The notes under the pieces are model-generated. The model was given only the letters and a program-made list of their open reading frames with translations, was not told the origin of the DNA and searched no databases. A stretch of 32,774 nucleotides of DNA, from assembly GCA_011522975.1 (NCBI GenBank), contig WTHX01000011.1, forward strand, positions 1 to 32,774, given 5' to 3'. This document shows, in pieces, positions 1-9,267 of this stretch. A program made the position numbers and the translations under genes. This stretch comes from Alphaproteobacteria bacterium. Lineage in GTDB: Bacteria; Pseudomonadota; Alphaproteobacteria; Puniceispirillales; UBA1172. Every line of letters starts with the position of its first letter. Position 1 is the first letter of the stretch.

Positions 1-2
1 AT

Positions 3-947
3 GATATTGCCCAGACGTTCCGTGACGCCCATCAGCATTTAGACCCTGATCGCCCCATGGATACAGCCGAGGCTTTGACCGAAGAAGCCCGCCAAGAATT
101 GCGTGAAAAATATGGCGCCGCCGATGCTGGGATTACAGGCGCTAACTTCATGATCGCCGAAACAGGCTCAACCATCATTGTCACTAATGAAGGCAATGGT
201 GATTTGACCCAAACTCTGGCCAAAACCCATATCGTTGTGGCGTCCATGGAAAAGATACTGCCGACCATGGATGATGCGGGCGTGATGCTCAGGTTACTGG
301 CACGTTCCGCGACAGGCCAAGATATGAGCGTTTATACAACGCTTTCAAGTGGGCCTCGCCGCCCTGGGGATTTGGATGGGCCTGATGCGTTTCATGTCGT
401 GATTGTTGATAATGGCCGCAGTAAAATGCTGGCTGGCAGTGAACGTGAAATGTTGCGCTGTATTCGGTGTTCGGCTTGTCTTAACCATTGCCCTGTTTAT
501 TCGTCCATTGGTGGCCATGCCTATGGCTGGGTTTATTCAGGGCCTATGGGTAAAGTGTTAACGCCATCATTGGCCGGGCTGGATAAAGCCCCTGATTTAC
601 CCAATGCATCCAGTTTCTGCGGCAAATGCCAAGAAGTTTGCCCCATGCGTATCCCACTGCCGAAATTGATGCGCAATTTACGGGCAAAGCAGGTGGAACA
701 AAAAATCACACCATTGAAGCAAAGAATGATGCTCTCGCTTTGGGCATCATTGGCGTCGCGTCCAAAACTCTACCGGATGGTGACTGGCATGATGACCAAG
801 ACATTATCGCGGCTTGCTGGCCAACGCCGTGTTTTCCGTTGGATGCCATTTATTGGTGATTGGGTTCAATCGCGGGATCTCATCGCCCCAGAAGGCGGCA
901 GTTTCTTTGAACGTTACAAAGCGTCCAAAGGAGATGACCATGCTTGA
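3..947 (+). CDS. lutB: LutB/LldF-family iron-sulfur protein (lactate utilization), 5'-truncated by the window edge
   Basis: Frame is open from the window start (DIAQTFRDAHQHLDPDRPMDTAEAL...), so the listed ATG at 57 is probably internal. Two ferredoxin-like Cys motifs, CIRCSACLNHCPVY and CGKCQEVCPM. Followed by a lutC-like gene. Confidence 0.88.
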   Translation, partial: DIAQTFRDAHQHLDPDRPMDTAEALTEEARQELREKYGAADAGITGANFMIAETGSTIIVTNEGNGDLTQTLAKTHIVVASMEKILPTMDDAGVMLRLLARSATGQDMSVYTTLSSGPRRPGDLDGPDAFHVVIVDNGRSKMLAGSEREMLRCIRCSACLNHCPVYSSIGGHAYGWVYSGPMGKVLTPSLAGLDKAPDLPNASSFCGKCQEVCPMRIPLPKLMRNLRAKQVEQKITPLKQRMMLSLWASLASRPKLYRMVTGMMTKTLSRLAGQRRVFRWMPFIGDWVQSRDLIAPEGGSFFERYKASKGDDHA

Positions 948-1611
948 GGCTAGGAATGATCGCGCTGAAATTTTCGCCCGACTGAAAGCGGCAAATACAA
1001 ATCGCGATAAAACCCCGCACCCTGGCGCGGTCAAACCGCCTAAGCGGGCCAATAAAAAAGGCCAAGCCAAACTCGATCAATTTATTGAAGCGGCGACAAC
1101 CCAATATGCAACAATTGATGATGTTGCCAGTTTTGCGGATATCCCAGCGGCTATGGCCACATGGTTGCGGGGACAAAACCTGCCGCAAGATTGCGTCATC
1201 GCCCCTATTTTGCAGGATTTGGATTGGTCAGCACAATCAGGCCTTGCACCAAAATTTGGTCCCGCCACCACCGCAGATATGGTTGGGGTCAGCGTTGCTT
1301 TTGCAGGGGCTGCGGAAACAGGCACGGTGATGATGATTGCCAATGAAGCGACGCCAACAACATTAAATTTCGTTCCTGATGTTGAAATTATCGCCATCAG
1401 CAAAAAAGATATCGAAGCAGGTTTAGAGGGCTGTTGGAAGCAATTGCGCCAATGGAAAAAAACCAACCCCATGCCAAGGGCGGTCAATTTTATCACTGGC
1501 CCTTCAAGAACGGCTGATGTTGAAGCCACCATGGTCTTAGGCGCCCATGGCCCAAGACGATTGCATTTGATTCTGGTTGATGAGGCGTCACCATGGCGAA
1601 AAAATCCCTAG
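940..1611 (+). CDS. lutC: LutC/YkgG-family protein (lactate utilization, LUD domain)
   Basis: LUD-domain-like sequence (SVAFAGAAETGTVMMIANEATPTTLNFVPDVEIIAI...GPSRTADVEATMVLGAHGPRRLHLILVD). AAAGGAG at 927-933 lies 6 nt before ATG 940, so the ORF-track start at 814 is too far upstream. Overlaps the lutB stop by 8 nt. Confidence 0.87.
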   Translation: MLEARNDRAEIFARLKAANTNRDKTPHPGAVKPPKRANKKGQAKLDQFIEAATTQYATIDDVASFADIPAAMATWLRGQNLPQDCVIAPILQDLDWSAQSGLAPKFGPATTADMVGVSVAFAGAAETGTVMMIANEATPTTLNFVPDVEIIAISKKDIEAGLEGCWKQLRQWKKTNPMPRAVNFITGPSRTADVEATMVLGAHGPRRLHLILVDEASPWRKNP

Positions 1612-2147
1612 ATGATGATGATATCACCCTGTGGAAGAAAGTTGCGGAAACGGTCACGCCAATAGCCCGGGAAGATTTTATTATTCCTGAGCCTTTGGTT
1701 TCTTCTTCGCCGGTTAAACCTGCGATCTCGCCAAAGGTTAAACCTGCTCAGCCGCAAGCAGCCCGCCCTCAAGTGAAAAAGATACAACCTTCATTATTGC
1801 CGGCTGATCTCGATCAAAAAGGCTATGGCGGCATTTCGCGTGCGGCGGCTAAATCCATGAAATCAGGGCAATCGGGTTATACCAAGAAGATAGACCTCCA
1901 TGGCTCAAATCTGGCGGATGCCCATCGGAAATTGAAATCCTTTGTGCTCTCTGCCGCTGCCGAAGGCCATCGCCATATTTTGGTGATTACGGGTAAAGGC
2001 ACAGCCAATAAAGGGGTGATCCGAACAAACCTGCCAATTTGGTTAAATGAAGCGCCTTTATCCGCCCATGTGATTGCCTATTGCCAAGCCCAGATCAAAG
2101 ATGGCGGTGCCGGGGCGTGGTATGTCAATTTAAGGCGGCGCGGATGA
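1593..2147 (+). CDS. Smr-domain (MutS2 C-terminal-like) protein
   Basis: Typical Smr motifs: IDLHGSNLADAHRKLKSFV...HILVITGKGTANKGVIRTNLPIWL...GGAGAWYVNLRR. Confidence 0.88.
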   Translation: MAKKSLDDDDITLWKKVAETVTPIAREDFIIPEPLVSSSPVKPAISPKVKPAQPQAARPQVKKIQPSLLPADLDQKGYGGISRAAAKSMKSGQSGYTKKIDLHGSNLADAHRKLKSFVLSAAAEGHRHILVITGKGTANKGVIRTNLPIWLNEAPLSAHVIAYCQAQIKDGGAGAWYVNLRRRG

Positions 2148-2509
2148 CACCTTTCGGCAATCAATTGCGTCAGTTGCGCCAAGAGAAAGGCATCACCATG
2201 GCGGTGATGGCCAAAACCCTTGGGGTGACATCCGCCTATTTATCGCAATTGGAAACGGGCAAGAAAGGCCAGCCTTCTGCGGTAATGGTCGATCGTATCT
2301 GCGCCATGTTGGGGTTGATCTGGGATGATGCTGAAGCGTTGAAAGATTTGGCACGCCTTTCCAAGCCGCGGGCTGTGATCGATACATCAACCCTAGGTCC
2401 AGAGGCCACAAGAGCGGCTAATCTGATGGCAGAAGTGTTGCCGCGGGTGGATGACGATGAAGCCAAATTAATGGCTGAATGGCTAAATGAACGTCGCCAG
2501 AGCCTATAA
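2144..2509 (+). CDS. XRE-family helix-turn-helix transcriptional regulator
   Basis: N-terminal HTH: LRQLRQEKGITMAVMAKTLGVTSAYLSQLETGKKG. ATG at 2144 forms an ATGA overlap with the Smr gene stop; the ORF-track start at 2081 is internal to Smr. Confidence 0.85.
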   Translation: MTPFGNQLRQLRQEKGITMAVMAKTLGVTSAYLSQLETGKKGQPSAVMVDRICAMLGLIWDDAEALKDLARLSKPRAVIDTSTLGPEATRAANLMAEVLPRVDDDEAKLMAEWLNERRQSL

Positions 2510-2611
2510 AACCCCCATAAAAAATCACTTGTTTTCAACATATTAACGCAAATGTCTGGTCAAATGCCCTGCACCCTGCTAGTTAAATGCCATCAATAAT
2601 GGTCAGCCCTC

Positions 2612-2617
2612 TATAAT
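2612..2617 (+). promoter_or_regulatory. Candidate -10 element (TATAAT) upstream of hisB
   Basis: Exact TATAAT in the 136-nt gap between the XRE gene and hisB; no convincing -35 at the expected distance. Confidence 0.35.
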
Positions 2618-2645
2618 TTTGCGGCTTATGACTATGGAGTATGAC

Positions 2646-3269
2646 ATGGCTAATAAGGCAAATGACATGACACGGCAGGGGAAAATTTCCCGCAAAACCA
2701 AAGAAACTGAAATTGATGTCAGCATCACTATTGATGGCACTGGCAGCGCAACAATGGATACAGGGATTGGTTTTTTTGACCATATGCTTGATCAATTGGC
2801 ACGCCACAGTTTGATGGATATCACGGTTAAGGCCAAAGGTGATCTGCATATTGATACCCACCATACGGTTGAAGATTGTGGTTGGGCGTTAGGGTCTGCT
2901 TTTGCCCAAGCCATGGGTGATCGTAGTGGCATCTGCCGGTATGGTCATTTTGATCTGGCGATGGATGAAGCCCTGAGTCGCGTGGCCTTGGATGTATCAG
3001 GCCGGCCGTTTTTGGTCTGGCGGGTGGATATGCCTATCCCACGTTTGGGTGATATGGACACTGAAGTTTTCCGTGAGTTTTTCCAAGCCTTCAGCCAAGC
3101 CGCTGGCATCACGCTTCATATTGAAAATGCTTATGGCGTCAATGCCCACCATATTATTGAGTCTTGCTTCAAGGCAGTGGCGCGGGCGCTCAGGATGGCG
3201 GTTGCGATCGACCCTCGTGAAGCTGGGCGCGTGCCGTCCACCAAAGGTGTTTTGGGCGGGAGTATGTAG
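2646..3269 (+). CDS. hisB: Imidazoleglycerol-phosphate dehydratase
   Basis: HisB motifs: [68 protein letters not shown] at 2634-2639 gives an SD-like spacing to ATG 2646; in-frame ATGs at 2628 and 2634 are alternatives. Confidence 0.95.
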   Translation: MANKANDMTRQGKISRKTKETEIDVSITIDGTGSATMDTGIGFFDHMLDQLARHSLMDITVKAKGDLHIDTHHTVEDCGWALGSAFAQAMGDRSGICRYGHFDLAMDEALSRVALDVSGRPFLVWRVDMPIPRLGDMDTEVFREFFQAFSQAAGITLHIENAYGVNAHHIIESCFKAVARALRMAVAIDPREAGRVPSTKGVLGGSM

Positions 3270-3271
3270 CC

Positions 3272-3922
3272 ATGCAAGTTGCTGTGATCGATTATGGATC
3301 CGGCAATCTGCATTCAGTGTTGCAATCGCTTAAAACGGCTGTTGCGGGCGCAGGTTTGCCCCATAATTGTTTTTTAACCCATGATGCTGCTGCTGTTGCT
3401 GCTGCCGATTATATCGTTTTGCCTGGTGTTGGCGCTTATGCTGATTGCGCCAAGGGCTTGGCCGAAGTCGATGGCATGATGGCTGTTCTCCAAGAGATGG
3501 TGATTGAAAAAGCCCGTCCGTTTTTGGGGATTTGTGTTGGCATGCAATTGATGGCCGAACGCGGTATGGAAGATGGCGCGACAACTGGTTTGGGCTGGAT
3601 TAAAGGTGATGTTGATAAACTCACGCCAAAACAGCCATCAGACCAACCGTTGAAAATTCCGCATATGGGGTGGAATGGCTTGATTTTGCATCAACCGCAT
3701 CCTGTCTTTGATGGCGTCAATAATGGCGATGCTGTTTATTTTGTGCATAGTTATCACCTGACGTCAGGCGATGATGATCAATTGCTGGCGGCGGCTGATT
3801 ACGGCGGCCCTGTTGTTGCCGCAATTGGCCTGCAAAATATGGTTGGAATGCAATTTCACCCTGAAAAAAGCCAAGAGATTGGCCAACGCTTGCTGAAAAA
3901 TTGGCTCAACTGGAAGCCTTAA
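3272..3922 (+). CDS. hisH: Imidazole glycerol phosphate synthase, glutaminase subunit
   Basis: IDYGSGNLHSV N-terminus; FLGICVGMQLM nucleophile motif; GMQFHPEKSQ C-terminal His/Glu motif. Confidence 0.96.
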   Translation: MQVAVIDYGSGNLHSVLQSLKTAVAGAGLPHNCFLTHDAAAVAAADYIVLPGVGAYADCAKGLAEVDGMMAVLQEMVIEKARPFLGICVGMQLMAERGMEDGATTGLGWIKGDVDKLTPKQPSDQPLKIPHMGWNGLILHQPHPVFDGVNNGDAVYFVHSYHLTSGDDDQLLAAADYGGPVVAAIGLQNMVGMQFHPEKSQEIGQRLLKNWLNWKP

Positions 3923-3939
3923 TCACCCAAGAGATCACG

Positions 3940-4476
3940 ATGCCTGAAACGACACGTAAACCTATAATAACGGTAGAAACCATCACCAATCTAGAAAATG
4001 GTGATCTGCATGAACTTTGCGATGCCACCGAAGTTGCCATTGAAGATGGTGGTGGTTTTGGCTGGTTAAAGCCGCCAGCGCGAAAACTACTCGAAGATTA
4101 TTGGCGCGGGGTTATGTTGATCCCTGAGCGGGTGTTGATCGTTGGGCGGGTTGATGGCGTGGTGGCATCTTCATGCCAGATTGTTCGACCGCCAAAAAAC
4201 AACGAAGCGCAAAAATTTACCTGCCAATTGACAACCTTCTTTGTCGCGCCTTGGGCGCGCGGCCATGGCTTGGCTCCCGGCATGCTTGATGAAGCCGAAG
4301 CCTTTTCACGAAGCGAAGGGTTTAAGACCATTACGCTGGATGTTCGTGCCACCCAAGATAGCGCGATCCGCCGGTATGAAGGCGCGGGTTTTACTCGTTT
4401 TGGCACGCATCCTAAATACGCGCTGGTCGATGGCGACTATATCCCAGGCTATTATTATTTTAAGGAAATCAAATGA
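3940..4476 (+). CDS. GNAT-family N-acetyltransferase
   Basis: GNAT motif A/B-like region: LTTFFVAPWARGHGLAPGMLDEAEAFSRSEGFKTITLDVRATQDSAIRRYEGAGFTRFG. Start placed at ATG 3940; the listed TTG start at 3901 is inside hisH. Confidence 0.82.
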   Translation: MPETTRKPIITVETITNLENGDLHELCDATEVAIEDGGGFGWLKPPARKLLEDYWRGVMLIPERVLIVGRVDGVVASSCQIVRPPKNNEAQKFTCQLTTFFVAPWARGHGLAPGMLDEAEAFSRSEGFKTITLDVRATQDSAIRRYEGAGFTRFGTHPKYALVDGDYIPGYYYFKEIK

Positions 4477-5201
4477 ATCTTTACCCTGCCATTGATATTA
4501 AAAATGGGGCTTGCGTTCGTCTTCTCTATGGTGATTTCGAAAAGATCACCACCTATAACGAAGACCCAGGCGCTCAAGCGGAAGAATTTGTTGCCGCAGG
4601 TTGCCGTTGGATTCATGTGGTTGATCTCGATGGCGCTGTCGAAGGCGGGGCTGTTAACCGTGATGCTGTCGCAGCGATTTTAAACGCGGGTTTGCCAGTA
4701 CAGCTTGGCGGCGGTATTCGTGATATGGCGGGGGTTGAACATTGGATCAACCAAGGCATCAGCCGCGTTATTTTGGGGACTGCGGCGTTGAAAAACCCGC
4801 AATTGGTCAAAGACGCGGCGCGCGAATTCCCTGGCAAGATTGCTGTTGGTGCTGATGCACGCGGCGGTATGATCGCGGCTGAAGGTTGGATTGAAACCAC
4901 GGATATGCCGGTCTTAGATTTGGTCAAACGATTTGAAGATTCAGGTGTTGCGGCGGTGATCTTTACCGATATTGGTCGTGATGGGGCTTTAACAGGCGTT
5001 AATCTGGAGGCGACAGCGGCATTGGCACGGGCGACTTCAGTTCCAGTGATTGCATCCGGTGGCGTGGCGTCAATTGACGATATCCACGCCCTTGCCCAAG
5101 ATGATAGCGGGATCGATGGCGTGATCACTGGCCGTGCGATTTATGATGGTCGTCTTGATCTGGCCGAAGCTTTAACGGTATTGGACGCCAACTCATGTTA
5201 G
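4473..5201 (+). CDS. hisA: Phosphoribosylformimino-5-aminoimidazole carboxamide ribotide isomerase
   Basis: [17 protein letters not shown]-terminus; [23 protein letters not shown]; (beta/alpha)8 sequence; located between hisH and hisF. Confidence 0.96.
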   Translation: MNLYPAIDIKNGACVRLLYGDFEKITTYNEDPGAQAEEFVAAGCRWIHVVDLDGAVEGGAVNRDAVAAILNAGLPVQLGGGIRDMAGVEHWINQGISRVILGTAALKNPQLVKDAAREFPGKIAVGADARGGMIAAEGWIETTDMPVLDLVKRFEDSGVAAVIFTDIGRDGALTGVNLEATAALARATSVPVIASGGVASIDDIHALAQDDSGIDGVITGRAIYDGRLDLAEALTVLDANSC

Positions 5202-5974
5202 CCACCCGCGTCATCCCTTGCCTTGATGTCAGCAATGGCCGTGTTGTCAAAGGCATCAATTTTGTTGATCTGGTGGATGCCGGTGATCCTGTTGAACAGG
5301 CCAAAGTCTATAATGACGCTGGCGCTGATGAATTGTGCTTTCTTGATATCACCGCCAGCCATGAAGGGCGCGACACGATATATGATGTGGTGCGCCGGAC
5401 GGCGGCAGAATGTTTTATGCCGTTAACGGTTGGCGGTGGTGTGCGTACGGTCGATGATTATCGCACGCTATTATTGGCAGGGGCGGATAAAGTTTCGGTC
5501 AATTCTTCGGCGGTGAAAGATCCTGATTTATTGGGACGGGCGGCGTCACGCTTTGGCAGTCAATGTGTTGTTCTGGCAATTGATGCCCGCCGTAATGAAG
5601 CCGGGAAATTCGAAGTCTTTACCCATGGCGGCAGAACGCCGACAGGGATTGATGCCATTGAATGGGCGAAAGATGGCGCCCGCCGTGGTGCGGGAGAAAT
5701 TCTGCTGACCTCAATGGATGCTGATGGCACTAAAGATGGTTTTGATTTGGAATTAACCCGCTTGGTTTCGCAATCTGTTTCCATTCCTGTGATCGCTTCT
5801 GGCGGGGCTGGTAATGCTGATCACATGGCAGATGCGGTGATCGAAGGTCAGGCTTCCGCTGTATTGGCGGCATCAATTTTCCATTTTGGTGAATTGACGG
5901 TTGATGAAGTCAAATCTGTCATGCAGGATCGAGGGATCGCGGTGCGCCGTGATAACCGTGTTTGCGTCACATGA
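5195..5974 (+). CDS. hisF: Imidazole glycerol phosphate synthase, cyclase subunit
   Basis: [69 protein letters not shown]. Confidence 0.97.
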   Translation: MLATRVIPCLDVSNGRVVKGINFVDLVDAGDPVEQAKVYNDAGADELCFLDITASHEGRDTIYDVVRRTAAECFMPLTVGGGVRTVDDYRTLLLAGADKVSVNSSAVKDPDLLGRAASRFGSQCVVLAIDARRNEAGKFEVFTHGGRTPTGIDAIEWAKDGARRGAGEILLTSMDADGTKDGFDLELTRLVSQSVSIPVIASGGAGNADHMADAVIEGQASAVLAASIFHFGELTVDEVKSVMQDRGIAVRRDNRVCVT

Positions 5975-5998
5975 TCATTTGCGATTAAGGATAACACC

Positions 5999-6334
5999 AT
6001 GTCAGCATCTCAAGATCACCAAAATCAGCATATTCTGGATGCGTTATTCGCAACGATTGAAGCCCGTCGTGGCGATAGCCCCGATGCGTCTTGGACAGCA
6101 AAATTATTGGCGGCAGCGCCAGAATTGCCGGTTAAAAAACTGATCGAAGAAGCCGGTGAAGTTTCTATTGAAGCCCTGAAAGGCGATGCACCCGCATTAA
6201 CCCGTGAAGCGGCTGATTTGATTTATCACCTCATGGTTGTGATGGCGGCATCAGGCGTCACCGCTCAAGATGTATGGGCAGAACTTGAACGCCGCCAAGG
6301 GCAATCTGGTCTGGCTGAAAAAGCCAGCCGATAA
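5999..6334 (+). CDS. hisE: Phosphoribosyl-ATP pyrophosphatase
   Basis: KLIEEAGEVSIEALKGDAPALTREAADLIYHLMVVMAASGV, a MazG/HisE-like motif; follows hisF. Confidence 0.93.
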   Translation: MSASQDHQNQHILDALFATIEARRGDSPDASWTAKLLAAAPELPVKKLIEEAGEVSIEALKGDAPALTREAADLIYHLMVVMAASGVTAQDVWAELERRQGQSGLAEKASR

Positions 6335-6361
6335 ACGCAATCCAGTAAAAAGGGGCATACC

Positions 6362-6727
6362 ATGTCATATGATCCTGAAAATATTTTCGCCAAGATTCTT
6401 GAAGGCAGTATTCCGTCAACTGAAATTGATCAGACCGAAACAACCTATACATTTGCTGATATCAACCCCCAGGCTGCCACCCATGCGCTGGTGATTCCGA
6501 AAGGGGCTTATACGGATTTGACGGATTTCGCTGAAAAAGCCAGCGACAAAGAATTGGCCGATTGGGTGCGGGGGCTTGCCCAAGCCGCCAAAACCACTGG
6601 CGTTGCTGAGGCGGGCTATCGGGTGATTGTCAATATCGGTGACAATGGCCATCAAGAAGTCCCGCATTTGCATGGCCATGTCTTGGGCGGTCATGCCCTT
6701 GGCCCAATGCTAACAAAGCGCGGTTAA
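6362..6727 (+). CDS. HIT-family (histidine triad) nucleotide-binding protein
   Basis: C-terminal histidine triad HLHGHVLGG; N-terminal IFAKILEGSIPSTEI typical of HinT-like proteins. Confidence 0.93.
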   Translation: MSYDPENIFAKILEGSIPSTEIDQTETTYTFADINPQAATHALVIPKGAYTDLTDFAEKASDKELADWVRGLAQAAKTTGVAEAGYRVIVNIGDNGHQEVPHLHGHVLGGHALGPMLTKRG

Positions 6728-6797
6728 CCCAAAAAAGTCAGGTTGCATAACCATTGATGATTTGTAACACTTAATACAACCTAAAAGTGTATAAATC

Positions 6798-8300
6798 ATG
6801 CAATCTTCAATCCGCACCATGGCCTTTAATGGCATTGATACCATCCCTGTTGATGTTCAGGTGCATCTGTCAAACGGGATGCCCAGTATCGCCATTGTTG
6901 GCTTGGCGGATAAAGCGGTGGCGGAATCAAAAGAACGGGTGCGGGCGGCATTATCATCGATTGGTGTTGCTTTGCCCCCGAAACGGATTGCCATCAATTT
7001 GGCCCCTGCAGATATTAATAAAGAAGGCTCACATTATGATCTGCCCATCGCTTTGGGGTTAATGATGGCCATGGGGCTGGTGCCGGAAGATTCATGCCAA
7101 GATTTAGCCGTGATGGGGGAGTTGTCTTTAAATGGCAATATCGCTGCGGTGACAGGGGTTTTGCCCGCCGCCATTGGCGCGGCATCAGAAGGCATGGGAT
7201 TAATCTGCCCCTATGATCGCGGTATTGAAGCCTCTTATGCGGGGGATATTGAAATTATTGCCGCCCCAAGCCTGACGGCATTAATCAATCATCTTAGGGG
7301 TGATCAAGTCTTGGCCCCACCAAAGCCAGGGTTAAAACCGCCTGCTCAGCCCCTTCCTGATATGGCTGATCTTGTGGGGCAATTTACAGCAAGGCGAGTA
7401 TTAGAAATCACCGCGGCTGGCGGGCATAACCTTTTAATGATGGGCCCGCCCGGTGCAGGTAAATCCATGCTGGCGGCGCGCCTGCCGGGGATCATGCCTG
7501 AAATATCAGCCAGTGAAGCCTTGGATGTCACCATGATCCATTCAATTGCTGGTCAATTGCAGGATGAAAACTTGATCTGGCAAAGGCCTTTTCGTGACCC
7601 CCATCATTCCTCATCAGTTGCGGCATTGGTTGGTGGCGGTCATCGTGCCCGCCCCGGCGAGGTGAGCCTTGCCCATAATGGGATTTTATTTCTGGATGAA
7701 TTGGCCGAATGGCCACGGGCGCATTTGGATTCTCTTCGGCAAACGATTGAAACCCATAAAGCCGTGGTCAGCCGTGCCAATCATCATGTCACCTACCCTG
7801 CCCGCTTCCAGTTGATCGCTGCTATGAACCCATGCCGTTGCGGCTTTCTGGGTGATCCCGCACGGGCGTGTTCACGTGCGCCTTTGTGCAGTCAGCAATA
7901 TTTATCGAAAATATCAGGCCCCATGCTTGATCGATTTGATCTTTTGATCGAAGTGCCAGAAGTCCCGATCCATATGATGATGGATAAATCAGAACAAGAA
8001 ACATCGGAAGATATTCGTGCCCGTGTTATGGCGGCACAACACAGAGCAAAAGCAAGCCGTCAACAGAACAAATTGAACGCAGATTTATCGCCTGATGAAA
8101 TTGATGCCACCATCAAGTTAGATGACGCTTCAAGGGCGTTACTGCATCAAGCGGCAGAGAAAAACGCACTATCAGCACGGGGGTTTCATCGGGTCTTGCG
8201 TGTCGCAAGAACGATTGCTGATTTGGCCAATGATGATGAAATGAAAGATGTTCATTTGGCAGAAGCCTTACAATATCGCCGCCATGCCACGGAAAGTTAA
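6798..8300 (+). CDS. comM: YifB/ComM-family Mg-chelatase-like AAA+ ATPase
   Basis: Walker A GPPGAGKSMLAARLPGIMP; Walker B GILFLDELAEWPR; AAMNPCRCGFLGDP; typical ComM N-terminus (IVGLADKAVAESKERVRAAL). Confidence 0.94.
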   Translation: MQSSIRTMAFNGIDTIPVDVQVHLSNGMPSIAIVGLADKAVAESKERVRAALSSIGVALPPKRIAINLAPADINKEGSHYDLPIALGLMMAMGLVPEDSCQDLAVMGELSLNGNIAAVTGVLPAAIGAASEGMGLICPYDRGIEASYAGDIEIIAAPSLTALINHLRGDQVLAPPKPGLKPPAQPLPDMADLVGQFTARRVLEITAAGGHNLLMMGPPGAGKSMLAARLPGIMPEISASEALDVTMIHSIAGQLQDENLIWQRPFRDPHHSSSVAALVGGGHRARPGEVSLAHNGILFLDELAEWPRAHLDSLRQTIETHKAVVSRANHHVTYPARFQLIAAMNPCRCGFLGDPARACSRAPLCSQQYLSKISGPMLDRFDLLIEVPEVPIHMMMDKSEQETSEDIRARVMAAQHRAKASRQQNKLNADLSPDEIDATIKLDDASRALLHQAAEKNALSARGFHRVLRVARTIADLANDDEMKDVHLAEALQYRRHATES

Positions 8301-8301
8301 A

Positions 8302-9261
8302 TCAGCATTTGGCTTCGATGGCATCCCAAATATTGACCGCCAAATTGACACCAGTGAAGCGTTCAATCTCACGCAATCCTGTGGGTGAGGTGACATTAAT
8401 TTCGGTCAAATAACCGCCGATCACATCAATCCCCGTAAACAGCAATCCACGATCACGGAGCAAAGGGCCGATGGCTTCGGCGATACGGTGATCATGATCA
8501 TCAAGGTCAATTTCCGCAGGCGTGCCGCCAACATGCATATTGGATCGGGCTTCACCTTCGGCCGGCAATCGGTTGAGCGCGCCAACAGCCACGCCATCCA
8601 CCAGAATAACCCGCTTATCTCCCTGACGAACATCGGGCAGATATTGCTGAATCATCAATGGCGCACGGTCTTGGGCCAACATGACCTCCAATAAAGACGA
8701 CAGGTTATCATCATCAGGTTTAATGTGGAAAATCCCAGCCCCGCCATTGCCGAAAAGAGGTTTGACGATAATGTTTTTGTAGGCCCGCCGAAATGCCCTG
8801 ATATCATCTTCATTGCGGGACACTAATGTCGGTGGCAAGAGATCTGGAAAGGCTGTGATCAACAGTTTTTCGGGTGCATTCCGGACTTCAGTTGGGTTGT
8901 TCACCACCAGCGTTTCAGGATGGATATGGTCCAGCAGATGGGTGGCGGTGATATATTGCATATCAAACGGCGGGTCTTGCCGCATCAGGACAACATCACT
9001 TTTAATCAGATACCGCTGTTCTTTTTCACCTTCATTAAAGTGCTGGCCAATCTGATCAATAAATTCGGTTGGCTGGCCAGTCGCCAAAACAGAATCTTTC
9101 GGCAGGCGACCATTTTCCATATCCATGGATAAATCAGCAGGATGATAGACAAAAAGATCATGCCCACGGCGTTGGGCTTCAAGACCAAGGGCAAAGGTTG
9201 TGTCGCCGCGAATATCAATCCCAGCAATCGGATCCATCTGGATGGCAACGTGAAGTGACAT
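8302..9261 (-). CDS. gshB: Glutathione synthetase
   Basis: MSLHVAIQMDPIAGIDIRGDTTFALGLEAQRRGHDL; LMRQDPPFDMQYITATHLLD; KPLFGNGGAGIF; INVTSPTGLREIER. Confidence 0.96.
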   Translation of the reverse strand: MSLHVAIQMDPIAGIDIRGDTTFALGLEAQRRGHDLFVYHPADLSMDMENGRLPKDSVLATGQPTEFIDQIGQHFNEGEKEQRYLIKSDVVLMRQDPPFDMQYITATHLLDHIHPETLVVNNPTEVRNAPEKLLITAFPDLLPPTLVSRNEDDIRAFRRAYKNIIVKPLFGNGGAGIFHIKPDDDNLSSLLEVMLAQDRAPLMIQQYLPDVRQGDKRVILVDGVAVGALNRLPAEGEARSNMHVGGTPAEIDLDDHDHRIAEAIGPLLRDRGLLFTGIDVIGGYLTEINVTSPTGLREIERFTGVNLAVNIWDAIEAKC

Positions 9262-9267
9262 CAGGTT

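Noticed and set aside
626-859. 77-aa plus-strand ORF in lutB, plus the N-terminal extension of ORF 814..1611
   Set aside because: Out-of-frame or upstream extension within lutB; a clear SD supports lutC starting at 940.
1077-1532. 151-aa minus-strand ORF opposite lutC
   Set aside because: Antisense shadow ORF of a conserved gene; no independent support.
3381-3408. GCTGCTGCTGTTGCTGCTG triplet tract and the Gln-rich antisense ORF 3330..3584
   Set aside because: The tract encodes the AAAVAAA stretch within hisH; the Gln-rich peptide is only its antisense reading.
4613-5128. 171-aa minus-strand ORF opposite hisA
   Set aside because: Low-complexity Ser/Thr/Ala-rich mirror of a well-supported hisA coding frame; no recognisable domain or start context.
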